DNA of 64,000 nucleotides from Streptomyces sp. BA2 (GTDB lineage: Bacteria > Actinomycetota > Actinomycetes > Streptomycetales > Streptomycetaceae): positions 3,298,001 through 3,362,000 of the forward strand of contig NZ_WSRO01000002.1 in the NCBI RefSeq assembly GCF_009769735.1. Direction: 5' to 3'. Under the pieces are notes generated by a model, which saw nothing but the letters and a program-made list of their open reading frames with translations, did no database searches and was not told the DNA's origin. Each line of letters starts with the position of its first letter. Within the stretch, counting starts at the first letter, position 1. Both the position numbers and the translations under genes were made by a program. Positions 54,944 to 64,000 of this stretch are shown here, in pieces.

Positions 54944-56187
54944 GAGAAGGCCAGGTTGAGGCGCTGCGGGAGCCGACCGAACGGGTCGGGCGGAGCTGGA
55001 CGACCGCGCTCTCGCTCGCCAACGGGGCGATCTGGGTGGGCTGGTACGGCCCGCTGCAGATCCTGCTCGCCCTCCAGGCGGAGGACCTCGCGCCGGCCGG
55101 TACGTCGAAGGAGACGGTCCTCGCGTGGGTGGCGGGCGCGGGGGCCGTGGTGTCCCTCGCGTCGAACCCGCTCTTCGGCGCGCTTTCGGACCGGACGGTT
55201 TCGCGCTTCGGGCGGCGCACGCCGTGGATCGTGGCGGGCACGGCGGGCGGCGCGGCGGCGCTCCTGCTGCTTTCGGCCGCCGGGTCCGTGTGGTGGATGG
55301 CGGCGGGCTGGTGCCTGGTCCAGCTCACGCTGAACGCCGCGTTCGCAGCGGTCACGGCGGCCGTGCCCGACCGGGTGCCGCGGCTCCAGCGGGGCGCGGT
55401 GGGCGGCTGGCTCGGGGCGGCGCAGCTCCTGGGTGTGGTGGTGGGGACGGGCCTGGCGACGGTGGCCGGGGGTGTGGGCGCGGGGTACGCGGCGTGCGCG
55501 GTGTTCACGCTGGCGGGGGTTCTGCCGTACGTCCTGCGCCACCGGGACCTGCGCCTCGCGCCGCGGGACAGGCCGCCGTTCGCGTGGCGGTCGTTCGCCG
55601 CGGCCTTCTGGCTGAGCCCGCGCCGCTACCCGGACCTGGGATGGGCCTGGCTGACCCGCTTCCTGATCAACCTCAGCAACGCCCTGGTCCTGCTCTATCT
55701 CCTCTACTACCTGCGGGACCGCCTGGACTACTCCGACCCGGACGAGGGCGTCCTGATCCTCACGGCGGTGAACGGCCTGACGCTGCTCGCGACGGTTGTC
55801 GTCGGCGGCGTCTGGTCGGACCGCGTGGGCCGCCGCAAGCCGTTCGTGCTCTGGTCCGGCGTCCTGATGGCGGTGGCGACGGCCCTGCTGTCCGGCTGGC
55901 AGACATGGCCGGGGGCGATCGTCGCGGCGGCGGTGCTCGGCGTCGGCTTCGGCGTCTTCACGTCGGTGGACTTCGCGCTGATGACGGACGTACTGCCGAA
56001 GGCGATGGACCGCGGCAAGGACATGGGCGTCATCAACATCGCCAACTCACTCCCACAGGTAGCAGCCCCCGCCCTGGCGGCCCCGATCGTGACGCACTTG
56101 GGCGGCTACCGGGTGCTGTATCTGGTGGCGGCTGTGATCGGGTTGGCGGGGGCGCTGCTGGTATGCCGGATCAAGGGCGTCGAGTGA
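54940..56187 (+). CDS. MFS transporter, probable sugar carrier
   Basis: A 415-residue membrane protein with about twelve helices. The loop after TM2 reads NPLFGALSDRTVSRFGRRTP, followed by a second motif GGVWSDRVGRRKPFVLWSG between the halves, and DVLPKAMDRGKDMGVINIAN near the end, as in sugar-type MFS/GPH-like carriers. It is translationally coupled to the GH1 gene, so it may bring in or release the glucoside used by that enzyme. The direction cannot be told from sequence. It is convergent with era. Confidence 0.88.
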   Translation: MREGQVEALREPTERVGRSWTTALSLANGAIWVGWYGPLQILLALQAEDLAPAGTSKETVLAWVAGAGAVVSLASNPLFGALSDRTVSRFGRRTPWIVAGTAGGAAALLLLSAAGSVWWMAAGWCLVQLTLNAAFAAVTAAVPDRVPRLQRGAVGGWLGAAQLLGVVVGTGLATVAGGVGAGYAACAVFTLAGVLPYVLRHRDLRLAPRDRPPFAWRSFAAAFWLSPRRYPDLGWAWLTRFLINLSNALVLLYLLYYLRDRLDYSDPDEGVLILTAVNGLTLLATVVVGGVWSDRVGRRKPFVLWSGVLMAVATALLSGWQTWPGAIVAAAVLGVGFGVFTSVDFALMTDVLPKAMDRGKDMGVINIANSLPQVAAPALAAPIVTHLGGYRVLYLVAAVIGLAGALLVCRIKGVE

Positions 56188-56196
56188 GACGGGTTG

Positions 56197-56240
56197 AGCC
56201 CGTCCGGCGATTGAGGACGAACTCGGCGGAGCCGGTGATC
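56197..56240. repeat. Dispersed fold-back repeat, copy C (partial)
   Basis: AGCCCGTCCGGCG then TTGAGGACGAACTCGGCGGA and GCCGGTGATC match the central part of copies A and B. It lies between the convergent MFS and era genes. The outer arms and left hairpin are missing. Confidence 0.8.
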
Positions 56241-56262
56241 TGCCGAGCCACGTACACCCCGC

Positions 56263-57213
56263 TCAAAAGCCAAGCTTGCGCAACTGCTTGGGGTCGCGCT
56301 GCCAGTCCTTGGCGACCTTGACGTGCAGGTCCAGGAAGACGGGGGTCCCGAGGAGTGCCTCGATCTGCTGGCGGGACTTGATCCCGACCTCCTTGAGGCG
56401 CTTGCCCTTCGGGCCGATGATGATGCCCTTCTGGCTGGGGCGCTCGATGTAGACGTTCGCGTGGATGTCGAGCATCGGCTTGTCCGCGGGGCGGTCCTTG
56501 CGCGGCAGCATCTCCTCCACCACGACGGCGATGGAGTGCGGCAGCTCGTCCCGCACGCCCTCAAGGGCGGCCTCACGGATCAGCTCGGCGACCATGACCT
56601 GCTCGGGCTCGTCCGTGAGGTCGCCCTCGGGGTAGAGCGGCGGGCTCTCCGGGAGCATCGGGACGATCAGGTCCGCGAGCAGCTTGACCTGCTTGTCGCC
56701 GACCGCCGACACCGGCACGATCTGCGCCCACTCGAAGCCGAGCTCCTTGCCGAGCTGGTCGATGGCGATGAGCTGCTCGGCGAGCGTCTTGCTGTCGACG
56801 AGGTCGGTCTTCGTCACGACCGCGATCTTCGGCGTCTTCTTGATGGTGGCCAGTTCCTTGGCGATGAACCGGTCGCCGGGGCCGAGCTTCTCGTTCGCGG
56901 GCAGACAGAACCCGATGACGTCGACCTCGGCCCACGTCGTGCGCACGACGTCGTTGAGCCGCTCGCCGAGCAGCGTGCGCGGCTTGTGGAGCCCGGGGGT
57001 GTCCACCAGGATCAGCTGGGCGTCCGGCCGGTGCACGATGCCGCGCACCGTGTGCCGCGTGGTCTGCGGCTGGTTCGCGGTGATCGCCACCTTCTGGCCG
57101 ACCAGAGCATTCGTAAGGGTGGACTTGCCCGCATTGGGGCGGCCCACGAAGCAGGCGAAGCCGGCGCGGTGGGGGGCCGCGGACGGCTCGGATGACTCGG
57201 TACGAACGCTCAT
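56263..57213 (-). CDS. era: GTPase Era
   Basis: A 316-residue GTPase in 16S rRNA maturation and 30S assembly. G1 is GRPNAGKST, switch region NQPQTTRHTVRGIVHRPDAQ, G3 DTPGLHKPR and G4 TKTD. The KH RNA-binding domain follows from about residue 220 (ERPSQKGIIIGPKGKRLKEV). ATG 57213 is preferred: GGGAGA lies about 9 nt before it, while for ATG 57222 it would be adjacent. Core gene; amtB diverges from it. Confidence 0.96.
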   Translation of the reverse strand: MSVRTESSEPSAAPHRAGFACFVGRPNAGKSTLTNALVGQKVAITANQPQTTRHTVRGIVHRPDAQLILVDTPGLHKPRTLLGERLNDVVRTTWAEVDVIGFCLPANEKLGPGDRFIAKELATIKKTPKIAVVTKTDLVDSKTLAEQLIAIDQLGKELGFEWAQIVPVSAVGDKQVKLLADLIVPMLPESPPLYPEGDLTDEPEQVMVAELIREAALEGVRDELPHSIAVVVEEMLPRKDRPADKPMLDIHANVYIERPSQKGIIIGPKGKRLKEVGIKSRQQIEALLGTPVFLDLHVKVAKDWQRDPKQLRKLGF

Positions 57214-57297
57214 GGCGCCCATTCTCCCTGATCGCCGGAGGGCCGCAGTACCGCCGAGGCGCCGTTGAGGCTCGGATGCGGCATCGGTGAGCTTGCG

Positions 57298-57353
57298 GAA
57301 ACCCCCGCGCAACACGAAACACGGCGGAAACGCCCGGGTGCCCGTCCCGAAAC
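57298..57353 (+). promoter_or_regulatory. GlnR-like box array upstream of amtB
   Basis: GAAAC at 57316, GAAAC at 57327, GTGCC at 57338 and GAAAC at 57349 are spaced exactly 11 bp apart, with 6-bp gaps, matching the a/b-site pattern of actinobacterial GlnR. A further pair GAAAC (57298) and GCAAC (57309) precedes it. The array ends 50 bp before the amtB GTG. Confidence 0.65.
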
Positions 57354-57403
57354 GCGGGACGGTGACGCTCTCCCTCTGCCCCCACCCGGAGGAGAGATTC
57401 CCC

Positions 57404-59034
<1,631 letters not shown>

Positions 59035-59037
59035 CCC

Positions 59038-59192
59038 CTGGGGCTATGCCCCAGACCCCGCTCCTCGAACGCCGGAGGGCTGGATTTCCAGCCCGTCCGG
59101 CGTTTGAGGACGAACTCGGCGGAGCCGGTGATGACGGCAACCAAGGCTCCCGCGCCAGAGCGGGTTTTCGGGAAGGGGCGGGGTTGGGGAAA
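59038..59192. repeat. Dispersed fold-back repeat, copy B
   Basis: CTGGGGC-TATGCCCCAG at the left, then a hairpin with CTCGAACGCCGGAGG and CCGGCGTTTGAGG, then a long stretch nearly identical to copy A up to GGGTTGGGGAAA. Only the left outer arm is missing. It lies between the stop codons of glnK and the convergent deaminase-like gene, touching neither. Confidence 0.9.
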
Positions 59193-59194
59193 GT

Positions 59195-59548
59195 TCAGTT
59201 CGCCTGGACCCGCACCCGGACCTCCCCATCAGGCCCCGCAAGGAAAACCGGCGTCCCGGGCCCGCCAAGATCCGCCACAGCGGCAAGGTCCTCCGAGGAC
59301 AGCGCCTCCTCGGCCGAAACGACTGCCGCCGCCTCCAAAGACTCCGCCCCAGAAGCAACCGCCATGGCGACGGCAGTCCGAAGCGCGGAGAGCTGAAGGG
59401 AGGCAAGCGCGACGGTCCCGGCGACATACGTCCGCCCCGTCTCGTCCCGCACAGCGGCCCCCTCAGGCACCCCGTTCCGCGCCCGCGCCGAACGAGCCAG
59501 CGTAACGATCTTCCGGTCCTCAGCGTCAAGCGCAGCACTCTCGGTCAT
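59195..59548 (-). CDS. Cytidine-deaminase-like protein lacking the catalytic zinc site
   Basis: A 117-residue protein that aligns with cytidine deaminases: GVPEGAAVRDETGRTYVAGT and then ASLQLSALRTAVAMAVASGA correspond to the strand and helix that hold the CAERTA motif. Here that motif reads SALRTA: the zinc-ligand Cys is Ser and the catalytic Glu is Leu. The PCxxC motif is also missing, and the protein has no Cys at all. Deaminase activity is therefore unlikely. Homologues beside era in streptomycetes are usually annotated as cytidine deaminase. A structural or regulatory role is possible. ATG 59548. Confidence 0.8.
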   Translation of the reverse strand: MTESAALDAEDRKIVTLARSARARNGVPEGAAVRDETGRTYVAGTVALASLQLSALRTAVAMAVASGAESLEAAAVVSAEEALSSEDLAAVADLGGPGTPVFLAGPDGEVRVRVQAN

Positions 59549-59581
59549 GAACCGAGCATACGGAGGACCGCGGACAGGGCC

Positions 59582-60490
59582 TTAACCGGCCACCGGGTAC
59601 ATCGACCCCCGCCGCCCCTCGGGCGACGCGAGCCACTCCAGTTTCGCCGCGGTCTCCGCCTCCGGAAGCGGCGTGTGCAGCACGATCGTCAGGTCGGGCC
59701 GCGCCGGCACCCGCAACGCCGTCGACTCCACGTGCAACGCCCCCACCAGCGGATGCGTCAGCTCCTTGTGGACCTGCCCCGCGGGCCGCACGTCCCGCCG
59801 CTCCCAGAGCTCGGTGAACTCCTCGCCCGCCGATTCCCGCAGCTCGGCGAGGACCGCCTGGAACCCCTCGTCGTCCGGGGTCTCCGAGCACGACGCGCGG
59901 AACTGCGCGACCACGTTCTCCGCGTTCGTCCGCCAACTCACGCTCCGGGAGCGGTAGATGGGGTCCGTGAAGAAGTCCACGATGCAGTTCTGGGTGATCT
60001 CGGGGCGCATCCCGAAGACCATCCCTGCCGCGTCGTTGTACATGACGCAGTTGTAGTAGCGGTCCATGATGTGCGCCGGGTACGGCATCCACGTGTCGAT
60101 CAGGCGCTGCATCCCCTCGCACATGTCCCGGTCGGCCTGCTCGACCTCGGGGGCGGGCGGATTGAGACCGGCAAGGACGTACAAGTGCCGCCGCTCCGCG
60201 CTCGACAGCTTCAGGACGCGCCCCACGGAGTCAAGGACCTGCGGCGACACCGAGATGTCGCGGCCCTGCTCAAGCCACTGGTACCAGGACGCGCCGACCC
60301 CGGCGAGCACGGCGACCTCCTCGCGGCGAAGACCCGGCGTACGCCGCCGCGCCCCGCCGTCCGGAAGGCCAGCCTCCGCGGGGCTGACCCGGGCGCGGCG
60401 GCTCATCAGGAACTCGCGCAGTTCGCCGAGTCGCCGTGCCTTGGCCTCGTCCCGGGACCGCACCGCCGCCGCCTCGTTCGTCCCCGTCAT
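59582..60490 (-). CDS. XRE regulator with MmyB-like ligand-binding domain (copy 2)
   Basis: A 302-residue regulator of the same design as the one at 15.4-16.3 kb. The helix-turn-helix (residues 20-95) has RTPGLRREEVAVLAGVGASW and YQWLEQGRDISVS. The ligand domain has YYNCVMYNDAAGMVFGMRPE, IVDFFTDPIYRS and THPLVGALHVESTALRVPAR. ATG 60490 follows GGGGGAG with six bases spacing. It diverges from a DHA2-type MFS gene with a palindrome between, so it is probably the repressor of that exporter. Confidence 0.92.
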   Translation of the reverse strand: MTGTNEAAAVRSRDEAKARRLGELREFLMSRRARVSPAEAGLPDGGARRRTPGLRREEVAVLAGVGASWYQWLEQGRDISVSPQVLDSVGRVLKLSSAERRHLYVLAGLNPPAPEVEQADRDMCEGMQRLIDTWMPYPAHIMDRYYNCVMYNDAAGMVFGMRPEITQNCIVDFFTDPIYRSRSVSWRTNAENVVAQFRASCSETPDDEGFQAVLAELRESAGEEFTELWERRDVRPAGQVHKELTHPLVGALHVESTALRVPARPDLTIVLHTPLPEAETAAKLEWLASPEGRRGSMYPVAG

Positions 60491-60506
60491 GCGCAGCTCC
60501 CCCTGC

Positions 60507-60525
60507 CTGGTGGTACGACCACCAG
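60507..60525. promoter_or_regulatory. Putative operator of the second MmyB/MFS pair
   Basis: CTGGTGGT-ACG-ACCACCAG is a perfect 8-bp-arm palindrome. It shares the CTGGT/ACCAG ends with the first pair's CTGGTACCAG, and the same CCAG(G/C)ATAA sequence follows. Confidence 0.65.
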
Positions 60526-60575
60526 CATAAGTTCCCGCTCCCCACGACTATTCCGGACGCCCGAAGCTCATTGCC

Positions 60576-62009
60576 ATGGCGATCGACACCACCACTCCCC
60601 CGTCCACCACGACACCCACACCCACACCCACCCCCGCACCCGCGGCCCCCAAGCTCTCCTCCCGCGACAAGCTCGTCCTCTTCGTGCTCTGCGCCGCCCA
60701 GTTCATGGTCGCGCTCGACTTCTCCGTGCTGAACGTGGCGCTGCCCGTGCTCGGCGCCGACCTGGGCATGAGCCAGTCCGCGTTGCAGTGGGCGGTGACC
60801 GCGTTCGCCCTTCCCTCCGGTGGCTTCCTGCTGCTGTTCGGCCGCACCGGCGACCTCTTCGGCCGCCGCAAGCTGTTCATCGGCGGCTTGGCGCTCTTCG
60901 GCCTCGCCTCGCTCCTGGCGACGTTCGCCTGGGACCCGGCGTCCTTCCTCGCCGGACGCGCGCTGCAGGGCGTGGGCGCGGCGGCCATCGTGCCGACCGG
61001 CATGTCCCTGCTGACGACGACCTTCCCCGAGGGCCCGCAGCGTGACCGGGCACTTGGCATCTCCGGCACGCTGCTCTCGCTCGGCTTCACGATCGGCATG
61101 GTCCTCGGCGGCGTACTCACCGACACGCTCGGCTGGCGCTCCACGATGGGCCTGCTGACCCTCTTCGCGCTGATCGTGCTGCCGCTCGCGCCGGGCCTCC
61201 TGCCCGAGTCCCGCACCCCGGAGCGCCCCCGCCTCGACATCCCCGGCGCGGTCACCGTCACCGGCGGTCTGCTCGCCCTGATCTACGCGCTCTCCACGGC
61301 GGCCGAGCGCGGCTTCGGCGGCGCGGACGTCATCGTCACGCTGGCAGCCGGTGTGCTGCTGCTCGCCGCCTTCGGCTACGTCGAGTCACGCGCCGCGTCC
61401 CCGCTCGTCTCGCTGCCGATGCTGCGGCGCCGCACGGTGGCGTGGGGCAATCTGGGCGGTCTCGTCACCTTCTCGATGATGTCGGCGGTCATCTTCGCCC
61501 TCACCCTGTACCTCCAGGAGGTCCTGAAGCTCTCCGCCTTCCAGACGGGTCTCGTCTTCGGCGTGCAGGGCGTGCTCTCCGTGGTCTCCGGGATCTGCGC
61601 GCCGAAGGTCATCAGCCGCTTCGGAGCACGCCGTACCCTCGTCGTCTCGCTGCTCGGCCAGGGCCTGTTCATCGCGACGCTGCTCGGCATCGACGAGGGC
61701 ACCTGGTCGGTCTGGCTCGCGACGGCGGGCGTCTCGGTGGCGAGCATGTTCCACCTGGGCGCGATCATCTCGTACGGCGTGACGGTCACGTCGGGTGTTC
61801 CGGACGAGGAACAGGGCCTGGCCACGGGCCTGGTGACGTCCACCCAGCAGGTGGGCATCACGATCGGCATCCCGCTCCTGGGGGTCCTCGCGACCACGGA
61901 CACGGATCTCCTGGCGGGCACGCGAACGGTGCTCCTGATCGACGCGGCGGTGGTCCTCGTGACGGCGGCCCTGGTGGCGACGGGCCTGCGAACCCGGCGT
62001 AACGCCTAG
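60576..62009 (+). CDS. MFS exporter, DHA2-type (14 TM)
   Basis: A 477-residue membrane protein. A Thr/Pro-rich N-terminus (TTTPTPTPTPAPA-like, from direct CCACACC repeats) precedes TM1 with ALDFSVLNVALPVLGADLGM. Motif A is GRTGDLFGRRKLFIGGL; motif C is LLSLGFTIGMVLGGVL. Fourteen hydrophobic helices are predicted. ATG 60576 has no clear Shine-Dalgarno. It is controlled, by inference, by the divergent MmyB-type regulator. The stop overlaps that of the convergent YjbR gene (CTAG). The substrate is unknown. Confidence 0.9.
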   Translation: MAIDTTTPPSTTTPTPTPTPAPAAPKLSSRDKLVLFVLCAAQFMVALDFSVLNVALPVLGADLGMSQSALQWAVTAFALPSGGFLLLFGRTGDLFGRRKLFIGGLALFGLASLLATFAWDPASFLAGRALQGVGAAAIVPTGMSLLTTTFPEGPQRDRALGISGTLLSLGFTIGMVLGGVLTDTLGWRSTMGLLTLFALIVLPLAPGLLPESRTPERPRLDIPGAVTVTGGLLALIYALSTAAERGFGGADVIVTLAAGVLLLAAFGYVESRAASPLVSLPMLRRRTVAWGNLGGLVTFSMMSAVIFALTLYLQEVLKLSAFQTGLVFGVQGVLSVVSGICAPKVISRFGARRTLVVSLLGQGLFIATLLGIDEGTWSVWLATAGVSVASMFHLGAIISYGVTVTSGVPDEEQGLATGLVTSTQQVGITIGIPLLGVLATTDTDLLAGTRTVLLIDAAVVLVTAALVATGLRTRRNA

Positions 62010-62362
62010 GGCCGGTCGAGACGCAGCCGCACAGCCTTCGGGAGCCCGGCCACCACCAGGTCGTACGAGTCCTCGACCAGCTCCCGGACCATCGCGTCCG
62101 GGAGTTCGGCGTCCACCGTCACGGTGTTCCAGTGCCGCTTGTTCATGTGCCAGCCGGGCACGATCTCCGGGTGCGCGGCCCGCAGCTGGACCGCCATGTC
62201 CGGGTCGCACTTGAGGTTCACGCTCAGCGGCGTCGCGTCCAGCGAGCTCAGCGCGAACATCTTGCCCGCGACCTTGAACACCGAGGCCTCGGGCCCGAAC
62301 GGAAACTCCTCCGCCACGTCGTTGAACGACAGGCAGAACGCACGCAGCTCCTGCGGGGTCAC
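62006..62362 (-). CDS. MmcQ/YjbR family protein
   Basis: A 118-residue double-wing DNA-binding-like fold protein with EEFPFGPEASVFKVAGKMFA, NLKCDPDMAVQLRAAHPEIV and GWHMNKRHWNTVTVDAELPD, the YjbR signature. GTG 62362 overlaps the corC stop by four bases (GTGA), so it is coupled to that gene. Family function is unknown. Such genes are widespread and often in mixed contexts. Confidence 0.92.
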   Translation of the reverse strand: MTPQELRAFCLSFNDVAEEFPFGPEASVFKVAGKMFALSSLDATPLSVNLKCDPDMAVQLRAAHPEIVPGWHMNKRHWNTVTVDAELPDAMVRELVEDSYDLVVAGLPKAVRLRLDRP

Positions 62363-63660
62363 CCCGACGCCTCCTTCTCCGCGCCCGCCGGCGCGACCGG
62401 CTCCACGAGCACCGTCACGATCTTGTTCCGCCGCCCTGCGGCGGATTCCGCGGTGAGCCGCAGCTCGCGGCCGTCCGGCAGCGGCACGAGCGCCGACGCC
62501 CCGGCGATCGGCACCCGGCCGAGGGCCTTGGCGAGCAGACCGCCGACCGTCTCGACGTCCTCGTCGTCGAACTCGTCGAGCCCGAAGAGCTCGCCGAGGT
62601 CACCGATGTCGAGGCGCGCGGTGACGCGGTAGCAGCCGTCGTCGAGCTCTTCGACGGGCGGCAGTTCACGGTCGTACTCGTCGGTGATCTCGCCGACGAT
62701 CTCCTCGAGGATGTCCTCGATGGTGACGATCCCGGCCGTGCCGCCGTACTCGTCGATGACGACGGCGACGTGGTTGCGCTCCTGCTGCATCTCGCGCAGC
62801 AGGTCGCCCGCGTTCTTCGTGTCGGGCACGAACGTCGCCGGGCGCATCGCCGTCGACACCAGGTCCGACTCGCTGTCGCGGTTGATGTGCGTCTTGCGGG
62901 CCAGGTCCTTGAGATAGACCATGCCGACGACGTCGTCCTCGCTCTCACCCGTCACCGGGATGCGCGAGAAACCGGACCGCAGCGCGAGCGTGAGGGCCTG
63001 CCGGATGGTCTTGAAGCGCTCGATGGCGACCAAGTCCGTCCGGGGCACCATGACTTCGCGTACGAGGGTGTCGCCGAGCTCGAAGACGGAGTGCACCATG
63101 CGGCGCTCGTCGTCCTCGATGAGCGATTCCTTCTCGGCCAGGTCGACCATCGCGCGCAGCTCGGCCTCGGAGGCGAACGGGCCGCGCCTAAAGCCCTTGC
63201 CGGGCGTGAGGGCGTTGCCGATGAGGATCAGGAGCGGCGGGATGGGGCCCATGATGCGGGCCAGCGGCAGCAGGACGTACGCGGCGGCGGTCGCGGCGTT
63301 GAGCGGGTGCTGGCGGCCGATGGTGCGCGGCGAGACGCCCACGGCCACGTACGAGACGAGGACCATCACCGCGATGGCGATGGCGAGCGCCTCCCAGGTC
63401 TCGGGGAATTCGTTCAGGCAGGCGTACGTCACCAGGGAGGCGGCAGCCATCTCACACGCGACGCGCACGAGCAGCGCCACGTTCAGATAGCGGGTGGGGT
63501 CGGCGGCGACCTGCGCGAGCTTCGCGCTGCCGCGCCGCCCGGAGCGGACCGCCTCCTCCGCCCGGAAGCTGGAGACGCGGGCGATGCCCGCCTCGGCGCA
63601 GGCCGCGAGCCAGGCGACGACGACCAGGGCGACGGCGCCCGCGATCAACTGGAAGCTCAT
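62359..63660 (-). CDS. Hemolysin-family CBS-domain membrane protein (CorC/HlyC type)
   Basis: A 433-residue protein with an N-terminal DUF21/CNNM-type membrane domain (about residues 1-150, four helices). Then come two CBS domains ([60 protein letters not shown]) and a C-terminal CorC_HlyC transporter-associated domain ([20 protein letters not shown]). Homologues regulate Mg2+/Co2+ efflux. The hemolysin label is historical. ATG 63660, just after ybeY. Likely part of a ybeY-corC-yjbR unit. Confidence 0.94.
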   Translation of the reverse strand: MSFQLIAGAVALVVVAWLAACAEAGIARVSSFRAEEAVRSGRRGSAKLAQVAADPTRYLNVALLVRVACEMAAASLVTYACLNEFPETWEALAIAIAVMVLVSYVAVGVSPRTIGRQHPLNAATAAAYVLLPLARIMGPIPPLLILIGNALTPGKGFRRGPFASEAELRAMVDLAEKESLIEDDERRMVHSVFELGDTLVREVMVPRTDLVAIERFKTIRQALTLALRSGFSRIPVTGESEDDVVGMVYLKDLARKTHINRDSESDLVSTAMRPATFVPDTKNAGDLLREMQQERNHVAVVIDEYGGTAGIVTIEDILEEIVGEITDEYDRELPPVEELDDGCYRVTARLDIGDLGELFGLDEFDDEDVETVGGLLAKALGRVPIAGASALVPLPDGRELRLTAESAAGRRNKIVTVLVEPVAPAGAEKEASG

Positions 63661-63664
63661 GGCC

Positions 63665-64000
63665 TCAGGAGACGGTGGGCGCCGGAGACGGCCCGGTCAG
63701 GCCGTTCTCGGCACGCCAGCCGTCGACGATGGCCGCCTGAAGACCGAACATCTCGGCCTTCTCGTCCGGCTCCTCGTGGTCGTACCCGAGCAGGTGCAGC
63801 ACCCCATGGACGGTGAGCAGCTGGAGCTCCTCGTCCATGGAGTGCTCCGTGGGCGCTTCCTTGCCCTGCTTGATGGCGACCTCGGGGCAGAGCACGATGT
63901 CGCCGAGGAGGCCCTGCGGGGGCTCCTCCTCGTCCTTGGCCGGCGGGCGCAGCTCGTCCATGGGGAAGGACATGACGTCCGTCGGTCCCGGCAGGTCCAT
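63665..64000 (-). CDS. ybeY: Endoribonuclease YbeY (5' end beyond window)
   Basis: The last 111 residues of the 16S rRNA 3'-end maturation endonuclease. The zinc site [16 protein letters not shown] is complete with three His, and [10 protein letters not shown] and [13 protein letters not shown] complete the fold. The apparent start at 64000 is internal to the gene; the N-terminus lies outside. The stop is 4 bp before the corC ATG, so cotranscription is likely. Confidence 0.93.
   Translation of the reverse strand: MDLPGPTDVMSFPMDELRPPAKDEEEPPQGLLGDIVLCPEVAIKQGKEAPTEHSMDEELQLLTVHGVLHLLGYDHEEPDEKAEMFGLQAAIVDGWRAENGLTGPSPAPTVS

Overview
The window is chromosomal DNA of a high-GC actinomycete, almost certainly a Streptomyces. 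The evidence is the extreme G/C bias at third codon positions, frequent GTG starts and ATGA/GTGA gene overlaps, and families typical of that genus: XRE/DUF397 pairs, MmyB-type regulators, emfourin, DUF1266 and AIM24. The backbone is a core region (ppdK, dusB, glyS, a zinc ABC transporter with zur, uppS, recO, leuA, era, a YjbR protein, a CorC protein, ybeY). Accessory blocks lie between these genes. No rRNA, tRNA, CRISPR array, insertion sequence or prophage gene was found.

Layout. 1-0.8 kb: the 3' end of a probable APC permease and a DUF4287/SRPBCC protein. 0.95-6.0 kb: a 1506-residue RHS/YD-repeat polymorphic toxin with a T7SS-like helical N-terminus and a probable immunity gene, closed by a strong terminator shared with ppdK. 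9.3-14.2 kb: a ROK repressor divergent from two carbohydrate hydrolases. 14.2-22.4 kb: dusB, an MmyB-type regulator divergent from a drug-efflux MFS protein, a second MFS protein, a tyrosine phosphatase, an aldo/keto reductase under an unusual iterated operator, a TetR regulator and an alpha/beta hydrolase. 22.4-29.2 kb: glyS, the Zur-controlled zinc uptake operon, zur, uppS and recO. 29.3-35.1 kb: AIM24, DUF1266, a WhiJ-like XRE/DUF397 locus, a pentapeptide-repeat membrane protein, a GNAT enzyme and a repeat-built Cys lipoprotein.

35.3-44.7 kb: a catabolic cluster with a FadR-type GntR regulator and GH42 beta-galactosidase on one strand. Divergent from them is a five-gene oligopeptide-type ABC importer operon ending in a DapA-superfamily aldolase. 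44.9-49.0 kb: an MMPL exporter, a NarL-type sensor kinase and its regulator. 49.2-53.5 kb: a TerB-like protein, leuA with a Leu-codon leader peptide, and an M4 metalloprotease with its emfourin inhibitor. 53.6-56.2 kb: a GH1 beta-glucosidase with an MFS sugar transporter. 56.3-64 kb: era, an amtB-glnK pair behind a GlnR-like array, a cytidine-deaminase relative without its catalytic residues, a second MmyB regulator/MFS pair, and the YjbR-CorC-YbeY group cut by the window end.

Points that stand out are: three copies of a dispersed fold-back repeat, each between convergent genes; the RHS toxin with an unassigned C-terminus; an AmtB with Glu in place of the first pore histidine; the inactive deaminase relative; and several well-defined putative operators (Zur, GlnR-like, GntR, and the TGACAGA array).
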